NCBI GenBank assembly: GCA_900754495.1
Contig: CAAEDC010000014.1
Location: forward strand, 1 to 14,251
DNA from: Eggerthellaceae bacterium
GTDB taxonomy: Bacteria; Actinomycetota; Coriobacteriia; Coriobacteriales; Eggerthellaceae
DNA length: 14,251 nt
Reading direction: 5' to 3'
Shown here piece after piece: positions 1 to 7,308 of the stretch; the stretch's first letter is position 1; every line of letters starts with the position of its first letter. The notes below the pieces were generated by a model. The model did no database searches, was not told the origin of the DNA, and worked only from the letters and a program-made list of their open reading frames with translations. The translations under genes and the position numbers were made by a program.

Positions 1-34
1 GTCTACGACCGCCGGAACGGGCCGACGCTGCGGC

Positions 35-129
35 CGCCTCTGGCACCCGATCTTCGCGCGATCCCGGAGACTCGCGTACCTAAGTACGCTTCGCCTTCGC
101 GATCCCACGAATCTCGGGCACCAGAGGCG
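35..129. repeat. Large imperfect palindrome (REP/MITE-like) upstream of xth
   Basis: The outer arms CGCCTCTGG (35-43) and CCAGAGGCG (121-129) are exact reverse complements. They are followed inward by CCCGA/TCGGG after two mismatches. The centre holds GCGTAC-ctaa-GTACGC, and the word CGCGATCCC occurs on both sides of it. The whole 95 bp can fold into one long interrupted stem. There is no T-tract, so a simple intrinsic terminator is unlikely. I infer a dispersed palindromic repeat of the REP/MITE kind filling the spacer before xth. The first 34 bases of the window show nothing I can assign. Confidence 0.5.
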
Positions 130-196
130 CCCTCGCTGACGTGAAGAACGACAGGGAAAGGCGATTGTGCTGCGGCAGGAAGACAGGAGAGATCCC

Positions 197-985
197 GTGC
201 GATTCATCTCGTGGAACGTCAACGGCCTGCGCGCCGTGCTGAAGAAGGGCTTCGAGGACATCGTCGCGCAGTTCGACGCCGACGTGTTCGCTCTGCAGGA
301 GACCAAGCTCCAGGAGGGCCAGGTCGACCTCGAGCTGCCCGGCTACAACATGTATTGGAGCTACGCCCAGAAAAAGGGCTATTCCGGAACGGCGGTGTTC
401 TCCAAGAAGGAGCCGCTGCAGACCGTCCACGGCCTGGGCGACGAGGCGCTCGACACCGAGGGCCGCATCGTCGCGTTGGAGTTCCCCGAACTGTGGTTCG
501 TGGACGTCTACACTCCCAACGCGCAGAACGAGCTCGCGCGCATCGACCACCGCATGGCATGGGACGACGCGTTCCGCGATTTCTGCAAGGGCCTCGAGGC
601 GGGCAGCCTGCCCGCCGGCTCCCAGAAGGCGGCTCCCAAGCCCGTGGTGATGTGCGGCGATTTCAACGTCGCCCACCAGGAGATCGATCTGAAGAACCCC
701 GGCCCCAACCGCGGCAAGGCGGGCTTCTCCGACGAGGAGCGCGACAAGTTCGGCAAGCTGCTCGACGCCGGCTTCACCGACACGTTCCGCCAGTTGCACC
801 CCGACGTCACCGGCGCGTACTCGTGGTGGAGCTACCGCTTCAACGCGCGCAAGAACAACGCCGGATGGCGCATCGACTATTTCCTGGTCAGCGACGAGCT
901 GGCGCCCCGCGTGGAGTCCGCCAGCATCTACAGCGAGGTCTTCGGCTCCGACCACTGCCCCGTCGGCTTGGAGCTGTCACTGTAA
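197..985 (+). CDS. xth: Exodeoxyribonuclease III / AP endonuclease (262 aa)
   Basis: This DNA-repair nuclease cleaves 5' to abasic sites and degrades DNA 3' to 5'; it acts in base excision repair in the cytoplasm. It spans the whole endonuclease/exonuclease/phosphatase fold. Visible family motifs are SWNVNGLRA (N7), LQETK (metal ligand E35), VDVYTPNAQ (Y105), CGDFNVAH (D155, N157), WRIDYFLVS (D227) and the terminal GSDHCPV (D252, H253). The length of 262 aa is normal for the ExoA/APE1-like branch. I chose the GTG at 197 because AGGAGAG (185-191) sits 5 nt upstream and the protein then begins MRFISWN, as in relatives. An in-frame GTG at 167 would add ten residues unlike the family and has no good ribosome site. 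The gene stands between two palindromic elements and is probably transcribed alone. Confidence 0.95.
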   Translation: MRFISWNVNGLRAVLKKGFEDIVAQFDADVFALQETKLQEGQVDLELPGYNMYWSYAQKKGYSGTAVFSKKEPLQTVHGLGDEALDTEGRIVALEFPELWFVDVYTPNAQNELARIDHRMAWDDAFRDFCKGLEAGSLPAGSQKAAPKPVVMCGDFNVAHQEIDLKNPGPNRGKAGFSDEERDKFGKLLDAGFTDTFRQLHPDVTGAYSWWSYRFNARKNNAGWRIDYFLVSDELAPRVESASIYSEVFGSDHCPVGLELSL

Positions 986-999
986 ATGAGAAGAGCGGG

Positions 1000-1072
1000 A
1001 TGAGAAAAAGGGACGGGTGGTTTTTCTCATTTCCGCGAATAACGAGAATAATCACCCGTCCCTTTTTCTCAT
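1000..1072. repeat. Long near-perfect hairpin element between xth and folE
   Basis: Bases 1000-1019 are the exact reverse complement of 1053-1072 (20 bp). Pairing continues inward with a G-T pair and A-T/C-G pairs, broken by single mismatches, to about 1031/1041, so nearly the whole 73 nt folds on itself. The arms contain AAAAAGGGACGGGTG. This G-rich, A-run style resembles the palindromic elements mobilised by REP-associated (RAYT, Y1) transposases; that link is an inference. The bases just before it (985-999) look like a degenerate copy of the arm start (ATGAGAAgAgcGGG). The U-rich right arm could also help end xth transcripts. The folE Shine-Dalgarno begins only 5 nt beyond it. Confidence 0.65.
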
Positions 1073-1089
1073 CCGTGGAAGGAAAGCAG

Positions 1090-1650
1090 ATGGATCTTGA
1101 GAAGATCGAACAGGGCGTGAGGATGATTCTGGAGGGGATCGGGGAGGATCCCCACCGCGACGGGCTCGTCGAGACGCCCGCGCGCGTGGCGCGCATGTAC
1201 CAGGAGGTGTTCGCGGGCATGGAGCAAGATCCCGCCGAGCATTTCCGCAAGACGTTCGACGAGCATCACCAGGAGATGGTGCTCGTGCGCGACATCCCGT
1301 TCTACTCGATGTGCGAGCATCATCTCGTGCCGTTTTTCGGCAAGGCGCACGTCGCCTACATCCCCGCGGCGGACGGCCGCGTGTGCGGCCTGTCGAAGCT
1401 GGCCCGCCTAGTCGACGTGTTCGCCAAGCGCCCCCAGGTCCAGGAGCGCCTCACCTCCCAGATCGCCGACACGCTGGTCGAGCAGCTGAAACCCCAGGGC
1501 GCGATCGTCGTGCTGGAGGCCGAGCACCTGTGCATGAGCATGCGCGGCATCAAGAAGCCCGGTTCCAAGACGGTCACCAGCGCGGTGCGCGGCGCGTTCC
1601 AGAAAAGCCAGAAGACGCGCGAGGAGGCGCTGTCGCTGATCTTCCGCTGA
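1090..1650 (+). CDS. folE: GTP cyclohydrolase I (186 aa)
   Basis: Converts GTP to 7,8-dihydroneopterin triphosphate, the first step of folate (and queuosine or pterin) synthesis; a cytoplasmic homodecamer in the known family. The sequence has [14 protein letters not shown] near the N-terminus, the zinc and active-site motif [20 protein letters not shown] (zinc ligands C75 and H78), GLSKLARLV and the third zinc ligand C148 in [15 protein letters not shown]. All three zinc ligands are present, so it is the zinc type I enzyme. At 186 aa it is a compact member lacking the N-terminal extension of the enterobacterial protein. The ATG at 1090 is preceded by GGAAGGA (1077-1083), 6 nt away. No other folate genes are adjacent, so it appears to be a single-gene unit after the hairpin element. 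Confidence 0.96.
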   Translation: MDLEKIEQGVRMILEGIGEDPHRDGLVETPARVARMYQEVFAGMEQDPAEHFRKTFDEHHQEMVLVRDIPFYSMCEHHLVPFFGKAHVAYIPAADGRVCGLSKLARLVDVFAKRPQVQERLTSQIADTLVEQLKPQGAIVVLEAEHLCMSMRGIKKPGSKTVTSAVRGAFQKSQKTREEALSLIFR

Positions 1651-1653
1651 TCT

Positions 1654-1675
1654 CCCGCTGGACGCGTGCAGCGGG
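1654..1675 (+). terminator. Stem-loop just after folE, possible terminator
   Basis: CCCGCTG (1654-1660) and CAGCGGG (1669-1675) form a perfect 7-bp stem 3 nt after the folE stop codon, with an 8-nt loop. No U-tract follows, so it may only stabilise the 3' end or act with Rho. This is a weak call. Confidence 0.35.
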
Positions 1676-1730
1676 CACCTCTCCCGCCCCGCCCGTGCCG
1701 CGCCCGCCGCGCGCCGGTGGGGTGGAGGTC

Positions 1731-1759
1731 TGGCGGACTGGGCGATCCCCCGTCCGCCG
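1731..1759 (+). other. GC-rich hairpin upstream of the ACT-domain gene
   Basis: GGCGGAC (1732-1738) pairs exactly with GTCCGCC (1752-1758). After one mismatch the inner bases GGG/CCC continue the stem. The hairpin lies about 60 nt before the next start codon, in the 167-nt gap between folE and the ACT gene. Possible roles are a second folE terminator or a leader structure. Downstream, TTTGATAGAGTG (1771-1782) contains a weak -10-like TAGAGT, but I see no matching -35 box. Confidence 0.35.
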
Positions 1760-1817
1760 CGCCCGGCCGGTTTGATAGAGTGTTCAGAAGCTGTTTTGCC
1801 CGATGAAAGGAATGTCT

Positions 1818-2090
1818 ATGAAGTGCGTTGTCTCGGTTTTGGGTAAGGATCGCAGCGGCATCGTCGCCAAGGTCGCCACGGCGCTCGCCGATTGCGGCGC
1901 CAACATCGACGATATCAGCCAGACCGTCCTCAACGGCAGCATCTTCTCGATGACGATGATGGTGACGCTCGACGTCGACGTGGCGGACTTCAACACGGTC
2001 CAGGACCGCCTCAAGGCCGTCGGCGAGGATCTGGGCATGCAGGTCATCATCCAGCGCGAGGACGTGTTCCAGTACATGTACAAGATCTAG
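1818..2090 (+). CDS. ACT domain-containing protein, UPF0237 family (90 aa)
   Basis: The whole protein is one ACT regulatory domain. The signature is VVSVLGKDRSGIVAKVATAL at residues 4-23, followed by GANIDDISQTVLNGSIFSM, and the family-typical end QREDVFQYMYKI. UPF0237 proteins are small stand-alone ACT domains related to the sensor parts of GcvR. Their ligand is not established here; an amino acid or other small effector is likely. The ATG at 1818 is preferred over the in-frame ATGs at 1803 and 1812 because AAAGGA (1806-1811) is placed 6 nt before it and the mature start MKCVVSVLGKD matches relatives. It ends 39 nt before menF and could be co-transcribed with the men genes, but nothing in the protein ties it to menaquinone. 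Confidence 0.88.
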   Translation: MKCVVSVLGKDRSGIVAKVATALADCGANIDDISQTVLNGSIFSMTMMVTLDVDVADFNTVQDRLKAVGEDLGMQVIIQREDVFQYMYKI

Positions 2091-2129
2091 CCGGCGCGAT
2101 CCGGGGCTTGGCTAGCGGGAAGGCGATTC

Positions 2130-3377
2130 ATGACGAAGATCTATTCGAGCTCGGTGCCCATCGAGGCCGACATCGTCGACGCGTTCTGCATCATGCAGAA
2201 GGGCTTCACCGACCAGTTCGTGTATTACCGCAAAGATGCCCCGCGCCGCTTCATGGGCCTTGGCCGCTGCATCGCCCTCTCCTCGATGGAGGGCGTGGAT
2301 TGCGAGCTCGAGGGTCCCGCCGACGTCCAGCCGGTGTTCTTCTCGTTCAACCGGTTCGACGCTGAGAACCCCGCGCCGTGCGACGAGCTGTTCGACGCGT
2401 TTCCGCGGCTGCGCTTCATGCTTCCCGAGATCGTCCTCATCCAGACGGATGCGGGGTCGTACCTGCAGGTCAACTCGTTGAGTCCGGTATATCAGGGACG
2501 CGTCCGGCGCTTTTTGAAGCAGGCGGCGTCGGCGCCCGCCCGCACGCGCCGTACGATCCCCTACCGCATCGAACCCGACTCGCGCGAGGATTGGCGCCGC
2601 GCGGTGGGCGAGGCGCTCGCCGCGATCGATGCGGGCGTGGTGGGCAAGGTCGTCTTGTCCCGCCGCCAGAAGCTCGTCGCCGACGAGCCGTTCTCGTCCA
2701 AGGATCTGCTGGTCAACCTCATCGACGGCGACGCGCGCGGGACGGTGCTGCTCTACCGCTACGCGGACGTGTTCTTCTGCGGCTGCACGCCGGAGCTTCT
2801 GGTGCGCAAGGACGGCGCGCGCGTCAGCAGCATGTGCCTTGCCGGAACCTGCCCCGCGGGCGCCGACGAGCAGGAGCGCCGCCGCTTGGCGGACGAGCTC
2901 ATGGCGGACGGGAAGAACCGCGCCGAGCACGACTACGTGGTGCGCCATGTGCGCGAGGTGTTCCGCCGCGTCTGCTTCGATGTCGACGTCCCCCAGGCGC
3001 CGGGCATCATGCCGCTCACGCATGTCCAGCACCTCCACACGCCCGCCGCGGCGCAGGTGCTCGACGGGGTGAGCCTGTGGGAGCTGATGGGCGACCTGCA
3101 CCCGACGCCGGCGGTGTCGGGAACGCCGGTGGGCGAGGCGCGCATGCTCATCCGCCGTATCGAGCGCTACAACCGCGGGTTCTTCGCGGGAGCGTGCGGC
3201 TACATCGACGCCGCGGGCGACGGCGAGTTCTCGGTCGGTCTGCGCACGGGCGTGTTCGACGGCGAGACGGGCTGGCTGTACGCGGGCTGCGGCATCGTCG
3301 CCGGCAGCGAAGCAGATGCCGAATACGACGAGATCGGCCTCAAGCTCAAGACCATCCTGGACGCGTTCGAGGCATAA
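2130..3377 (+). CDS. menF: Isochorismate synthase MenF (415 aa)
   Basis: Converts chorismate to isochorismate, the entry step of menaquinone synthesis. The C-terminal chorismate-binding domain (about residues 150-412) shows GKVVLSRR with the probable general-base lysine K173, CGCTPELLVRK with E222 as the likely acid by spacing to K173, SSMCLAGTCPAG, KNRAEHDYVVRHV (E266, H267), HLHTP, LHPTPAVSGTP (323-333), ERYNRGFFAGACGYID, and GCGIVAGSEADAEYDEIGLK with metal-ligand acids near E398/E401. LAGTCPAG has Cys where many relatives have Arg or Ala. The N-terminal 150 residues are the less conserved part usual for the family. ATG 2130 has GGAAGG (2118-2123), 6 nt upstream. Placement directly before menD makes MenF far likelier than a salicylate or siderophore enzyme or anthranilate synthase. 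Confidence 0.93.
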   Translation: MTKIYSSSVPIEADIVDAFCIMQKGFTDQFVYYRKDAPRRFMGLGRCIALSSMEGVDCELEGPADVQPVFFSFNRFDAENPAPCDELFDAFPRLRFMLPEIVLIQTDAGSYLQVNSLSPVYQGRVRRFLKQAASAPARTRRTIPYRIEPDSREDWRRAVGEALAAIDAGVVGKVVLSRRQKLVADEPFSSKDLLVNLIDGDARGTVLLYRYADVFFCGCTPELLVRKDGARVSSMCLAGTCPAGADEQERRRLADELMADGKNRAEHDYVVRHVREVFRRVCFDVDVPQAPGIMPLTHVQHLHTPAAAQVLDGVSLWELMGDLHPTPAVSGTPVGEARMLIRRIERYNRGFFAGACGYIDAAGDGEFSVGLRTGVFDGETGWLYAGCGIVAGSEADAEYDEIGLKLKTILDAFEA

Positions 3378-3461
3378 GGCCGCACTGCCGCCGGTTGCGA
3401 CGCGGCGCCTTACGGACGGGATGGGCCGAGGCTGGGGCTTGGTGGAAAGAGGGATCGGGCC

Positions 3462-5399
3462 ATGGATGGCGAATTGACGCATTCTCAGGTGACGGCGCTG
3501 TGGACGGCGTCGTTTTTCGATGAGCTGGTCCGCTGCGGCGTGCGCGCCGCGGTGGTGAGCCCCGGATCGCGTTCGACCCCCCTGGCGATGGCCGCCTACG
3601 AGCTCAGCTGCCGCCGCGCCGCCGACCTGCGCGTCTTCGTCGACGTCGACGAACGCGGGGCGGCCTTCCTGGGCTTGGGCATGGCGAAGGCGTCGGGCAT
3701 GCCGGTCATCCTGATCTGCACCTCCGGCACCGCCACTGCGAACTACTATCCCGCCGTCATCGAGGCGGAGACATCGCGCGTCCCTTTGATCGTGCTGACG
3801 GGCGACCGCCCGCCGCGCCTGCAGGGGCTCGGCGCTCCCCAGACCACCGATCAGCTCAAACTCTACGGCGACCATGTGCGCGCGTTCCGGTCGATGCCGC
3901 TTCCTGCCGCCGACGAGCGCGGCATCGCGTTCGCGCGCCAGGCGGCACGCGAGGCGGTCATCGCGGCGATGGGCGCGCGGCCAGTCGCCGCCGAATCCGC
4001 AGAGGTTCAGGTCGCTTCCCGCGCCTGCGAGGGGATGGCAGGTCCGGTCCACGTGAACTTCCCGTTCGATGAGCCGCTCAAACCGGATTTCCCCGCGGCG
4101 GACCGCTGGGCTGCGGCGAAGGGCGGCGATGCCGGCGACCGGCGCGGCGTTGCGACGGGAGCGGGCATCGACGACGGGGGTGCGCTTGCCGACGCGGACA
4201 GCCCCGTGCCCGCCGACGCCTTCTCGTTTTGCCGTTCCCCCCTGCCATCGGCGATGCTCGCAGCGGGCGAGGCGCTGGCGCCTGCTGATGCCGCCCGCAT
4301 CCGCGAGGTGCTTGCGGGGAGGCGGACGCTGGTGCTGGCGGGCGAGGGTGCTTGCTCGACGCTCGTCGAGGCGCGCGATATGGTCGCGTGGGCGAAGCGC
4401 TGCGGCTTCCCGCTTCTGGCCGACCCCCTCTCCGGCCTGCGCTGCGTGGACGATCCCTGCGTCATCGATGCGTACGACGCCGTGTTCGGGCAGGACGGCT
4501 GTCCGCTGCCCGATGCGGTGATCCGGTTCGGACGCTACCCCGTCTCCAAGCGGGCGACCATGCGGCTCGCCGCGGCGCGCCCCTTCAACATCGTGGTGGA
4601 TGCGGGGGAGACTCGCGACTACAACGCGGCGACCGACTGGTTCGTCGCCTCGACGCCGCTCGGGTTCGCCCGTTCGTTCGACGTTCCCGCCGACGGCGAG
4701 GCGCCGAGTGCTCTCCAAAGCGCGTTTCTCGAGGAGTGGATCGCCGCGAACGAGCGCACGCGCGCCCGGCTTGCGGAGGTTGCCGGCGCAGCGGACGGGC
4801 TTTCCGCCGGCGAGCTGTTCGAGGGCGACCTCGTCCGCGCCGTCTTGGAGGACGCCCCATCCGGGTCGTGCCTGTTCGTCGCCAACTCCATGGCGGTGCG
4901 CAACCTCGACACCTTCCAGCGCAGGGGGTCCAAGCCGCTGTGCGTGATGGCGAACCGCGGCCAGAACGGCATCGACGGAACGTTGTCGACGGCCATCGGC
5001 GCGGCGCAGCGCTTCGAGCAGACCACGTTCATCACGGGCGACCTGACGCTGCAGCACGACATCAACGCGCTCGCCCTCCAGCACGAGCTGCTCGCCAACC
5101 AGCCGGGCACGCCGCCCACGATCGTCGTCGTGCTTTTGAACAACGACGGCGGCGCCATCTTCGACATGCTGCCGCAGGCATCGGACGATCCGTATTTCGA
5201 GCGACTGTTCCTCACGCCCCAGAACGTCGATTTCGAGCACGCGGCGCTGGCGTTCGGCGTTCCGTACCGCCGCGCGGCATCGCTTGAGGAATTCTCCCGC
5301 TTCTATCGGGAGCGGCTGCGTTTCCCGGGCATCAGCCTCATCGAGGCGCGCGTGCCCCTGCGCGATCTGAAGGAGCGGCTCGGTGGGTGCTGGAAGTAG
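3462..5399 (+). CDS. menD: SEPHCHC synthase MenD (645 aa)
   Basis: Thiamine-diphosphate enzyme that joins isochorismate and 2-oxoglutarate, giving 2-succinyl-5-enolpyruvyl-6-hydroxy-3-cyclohexene-1-carboxylate. The N-terminal PYR domain has SPGSRSTPLA (33-42), VDERGAAFLGLG with the cofactor-activating E64, CTSGTATANYYPAVIEA, LTGDRPPRLQGLGAPQTTDQ and GPVHVNFPFDEPL (194-206). The C-terminal PP domain has NSMAVRNLDTF, ANRGQNGIDGTLSTAIGAA and the ThDP/metal segment GDLTLQHDINAL...LLNNDGGAIFDMLPQ (526-571). It is longer than the roughly 550-600 aa of most MenD. The extra length is an Ala/Gly/Asp-rich stretch at about residues 211-262, between the first and middle domains. GAGGGA (3449-3454) lies 7 nt before the ATG. 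The gap to menF is 84 nt. Confidence 0.96.
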   Translation: MDGELTHSQVTALWTASFFDELVRCGVRAAVVSPGSRSTPLAMAAYELSCRRAADLRVFVDVDERGAAFLGLGMAKASGMPVILICTSGTATANYYPAVIEAETSRVPLIVLTGDRPPRLQGLGAPQTTDQLKLYGDHVRAFRSMPLPAADERGIAFARQAAREAVIAAMGARPVAAESAEVQVASRACEGMAGPVHVNFPFDEPLKPDFPAADRWAAAKGGDAGDRRGVATGAGIDDGGALADADSPVPADAFSFCRSPLPSAMLAAGEALAPADAARIREVLAGRRTLVLAGEGACSTLVEARDMVAWAKRCGFPLLADPLSGLRCVDDPCVIDAYDAVFGQDGCPLPDAVIRFGRYPVSKRATMRLAAARPFNIVVDAGETRDYNAATDWFVASTPLGFARSFDVPADGEAPSALQSAFLEEWIAANERTRARLAEVAGAADGLSAGELFEGDLVRAVLEDAPSGSCLFVANSMAVRNLDTFQRRGSKPLCVMANRGQNGIDGTLSTAIGAAQRFEQTTFITGDLTLQHDINALALQHELLANQPGTPPTIVVVLLNNDGGAIFDMLPQASDDPYFERLFLTPQNVDFEHAALAFGVPYRRAASLEEFSRFYRERLRFPGISLIEARVPLRDLKERLGGCWK

Positions 5400-6222
5400 C
5401 TTCGAGGCCGTGCGTCCTGCGCTCGTCTGCCTGCATGGATTCGCCCAGCGGGGTGAGTCTTGGAGGGCGGTCGCGGCCCTGCTCGCGCAGCGCGGGTGGG
5501 AGGTTGTCGCGCCGGACCTGACTGCGCTGGCGGACGGCGCGGGGGGTCCTTTCGATGCGGTGTGCGGCGGCGTGACGACGCTCGTCCGCGATGTCTTCCG
5601 GCAGACGGGGCGCCGGCCGATCCTTGTCGGGTACTCCATGGGGGGCCGCATCGCGCTCGAGGCGGCGATCCGCGCCCAGCGTCTGCGGGATGGGGCGGAC
5701 GAGTTCCTGCCGATCTCGGCCCTTGTCCTGGAAAGCGCCGGGTTGGGGCCCGCGGACGACGGGGAGCGCGAGGAGCTGCGCCGCCGCAACGAAGGCTGGG
5801 CGGCGCGCGTGCGGGACGAGGGCGTCGAGGCGTTCATGGACTGGTGGGAGGCGCTGCCGCTGTTCGCGTCCCAGCGCTCGCTTCCCGACGATGTACGCGC
5901 CGCGCTGCGTGCCGGGCGCCTGGGAAACGATCCCGCCACGCTCACGCTCGAGCTGTCGGGATGGGGCCAGCATCATCAGGCGGGGAAGGCGGACGCGCTC
6001 GCCTGCCTGGACGGGCTCGCCGCGCGCGGTGTGGCGAGCGCCTATCTCGCCGGCGCCATCGATCGCAAATACCGCGCGATCGCCGAGGAGGTGCGCGCAG
6101 CGTCGCCCGCGACGACGGTCCGGGTAGTTCCCTCCGTCGGTCACAACATCCACCTGGAGGATCCGGAGGGCTATGCCCGCATGCTGACGGACTGGTACGA
6201 CAGCGTCGTGCTGGCGGACTGA
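5383..6222 (+). CDS. menH: SHCHC synthase MenH, alpha/beta hydrolase (279 aa)
   Basis: Removes pyruvate from the MenD product to give 2-succinyl-6-hydroxy-2,4-cyclohexadiene-1-carboxylate. It is an alpha/beta-hydrolase fold protein with the oxyanion motif CLHGF (16-20), nucleophile elbow GYSMGGRIAL (S85), the MenH-like segment LVLESAGLGP (114-123), likely acid D227 in AGAIDRKY, and catalytic H254 in GHNIHLEDP. The GTG start at 5383 overlaps the menD end by 17 nt and has AGGAG (5371-5375) inside menD, 7 nt upstream. This implies translational coupling of menD and menH. The motifs alone would allow a general esterase; position behind menD and the GLGP segment make MenH the best call. Confidence 0.9.
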   Translation: MGAGSSFEAVRPALVCLHGFAQRGESWRAVAALLAQRGWEVVAPDLTALADGAGGPFDAVCGGVTTLVRDVFRQTGRRPILVGYSMGGRIALEAAIRAQRLRDGADEFLPISALVLESAGLGPADDGEREELRRRNEGWAARVRDEGVEAFMDWWEALPLFASQRSLPDDVRAALRAGRLGNDPATLTLELSGWGQHHQAGKADALACLDGLAARGVASAYLAGAIDRKYRAIAEEVRAASPATTVRVVPSVGHNIHLEDPEGYARMLTDWYDSVVLAD

Positions 6223-6340
6223 CGCGACGGCGTCGTGCCCGCGCTTTCCGCCGCGCCCTGCCCGCATGCTGGCGGTGTGGTGTGAAATTCCCTTGCGGCA
6301 GGCAACTCCGACGTGCGCATAGGCTACGTTCGCGGTACCA

Positions 6341-6399
6341 TTGACGCATCCACCTAAACGCAGCATATCCGTAGCATTTCCACCCGCTTCCCAAGCGGG
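6341..6399 (+). promoter_or_regulatory. Possible menB promoter and leader hairpin
   Basis: The 216-nt gap between menH and menB is the only sizeable break in the men cluster. TTGACG (6341-6346) is a good -35 match. A poor -10 candidate, CATATC, lies 17 nt further (6364-6369). CCCGCTT (6383-6389) pairs perfectly with AAGCGGG (6393-6399) around a 3-nt loop, 40 nt before the menB ATG. A separate transcript for menB and menE-menC is therefore plausible. The rest of the gap shows only a small GACGC/GCGTC hairpin after the menH stop (6221-6234). Confidence 0.35.
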
Positions 6400-6438
6400 A
6401 AGGATGCTTCGTGTTCTGGCTCAATCGAAAGGGAGCTT

Positions 6439-7278
<840 letters not shown>

Positions 7279-7308
7279 GATCAAGAAAGCGAGGCGGCAA
7301 GCGGAGCA

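Noticed and set aside
211..1650. Long + frame that would join the xth region to folE as one protein
   Set aside because: The part before 1090 is an out-of-frame Arg-rich shadow of xth. The folE start at 1090 has its own ribosome site and gives the normal protein length.
2112..5945. Minus-strand open frame of 1277 codons across menF, menD and menH
   Set aside because: It is opposite three clearly conserved + strand genes. The translation is Arg/Ala/His-rich with no domain pattern, typical of the antisense frame of GC-rich genes.
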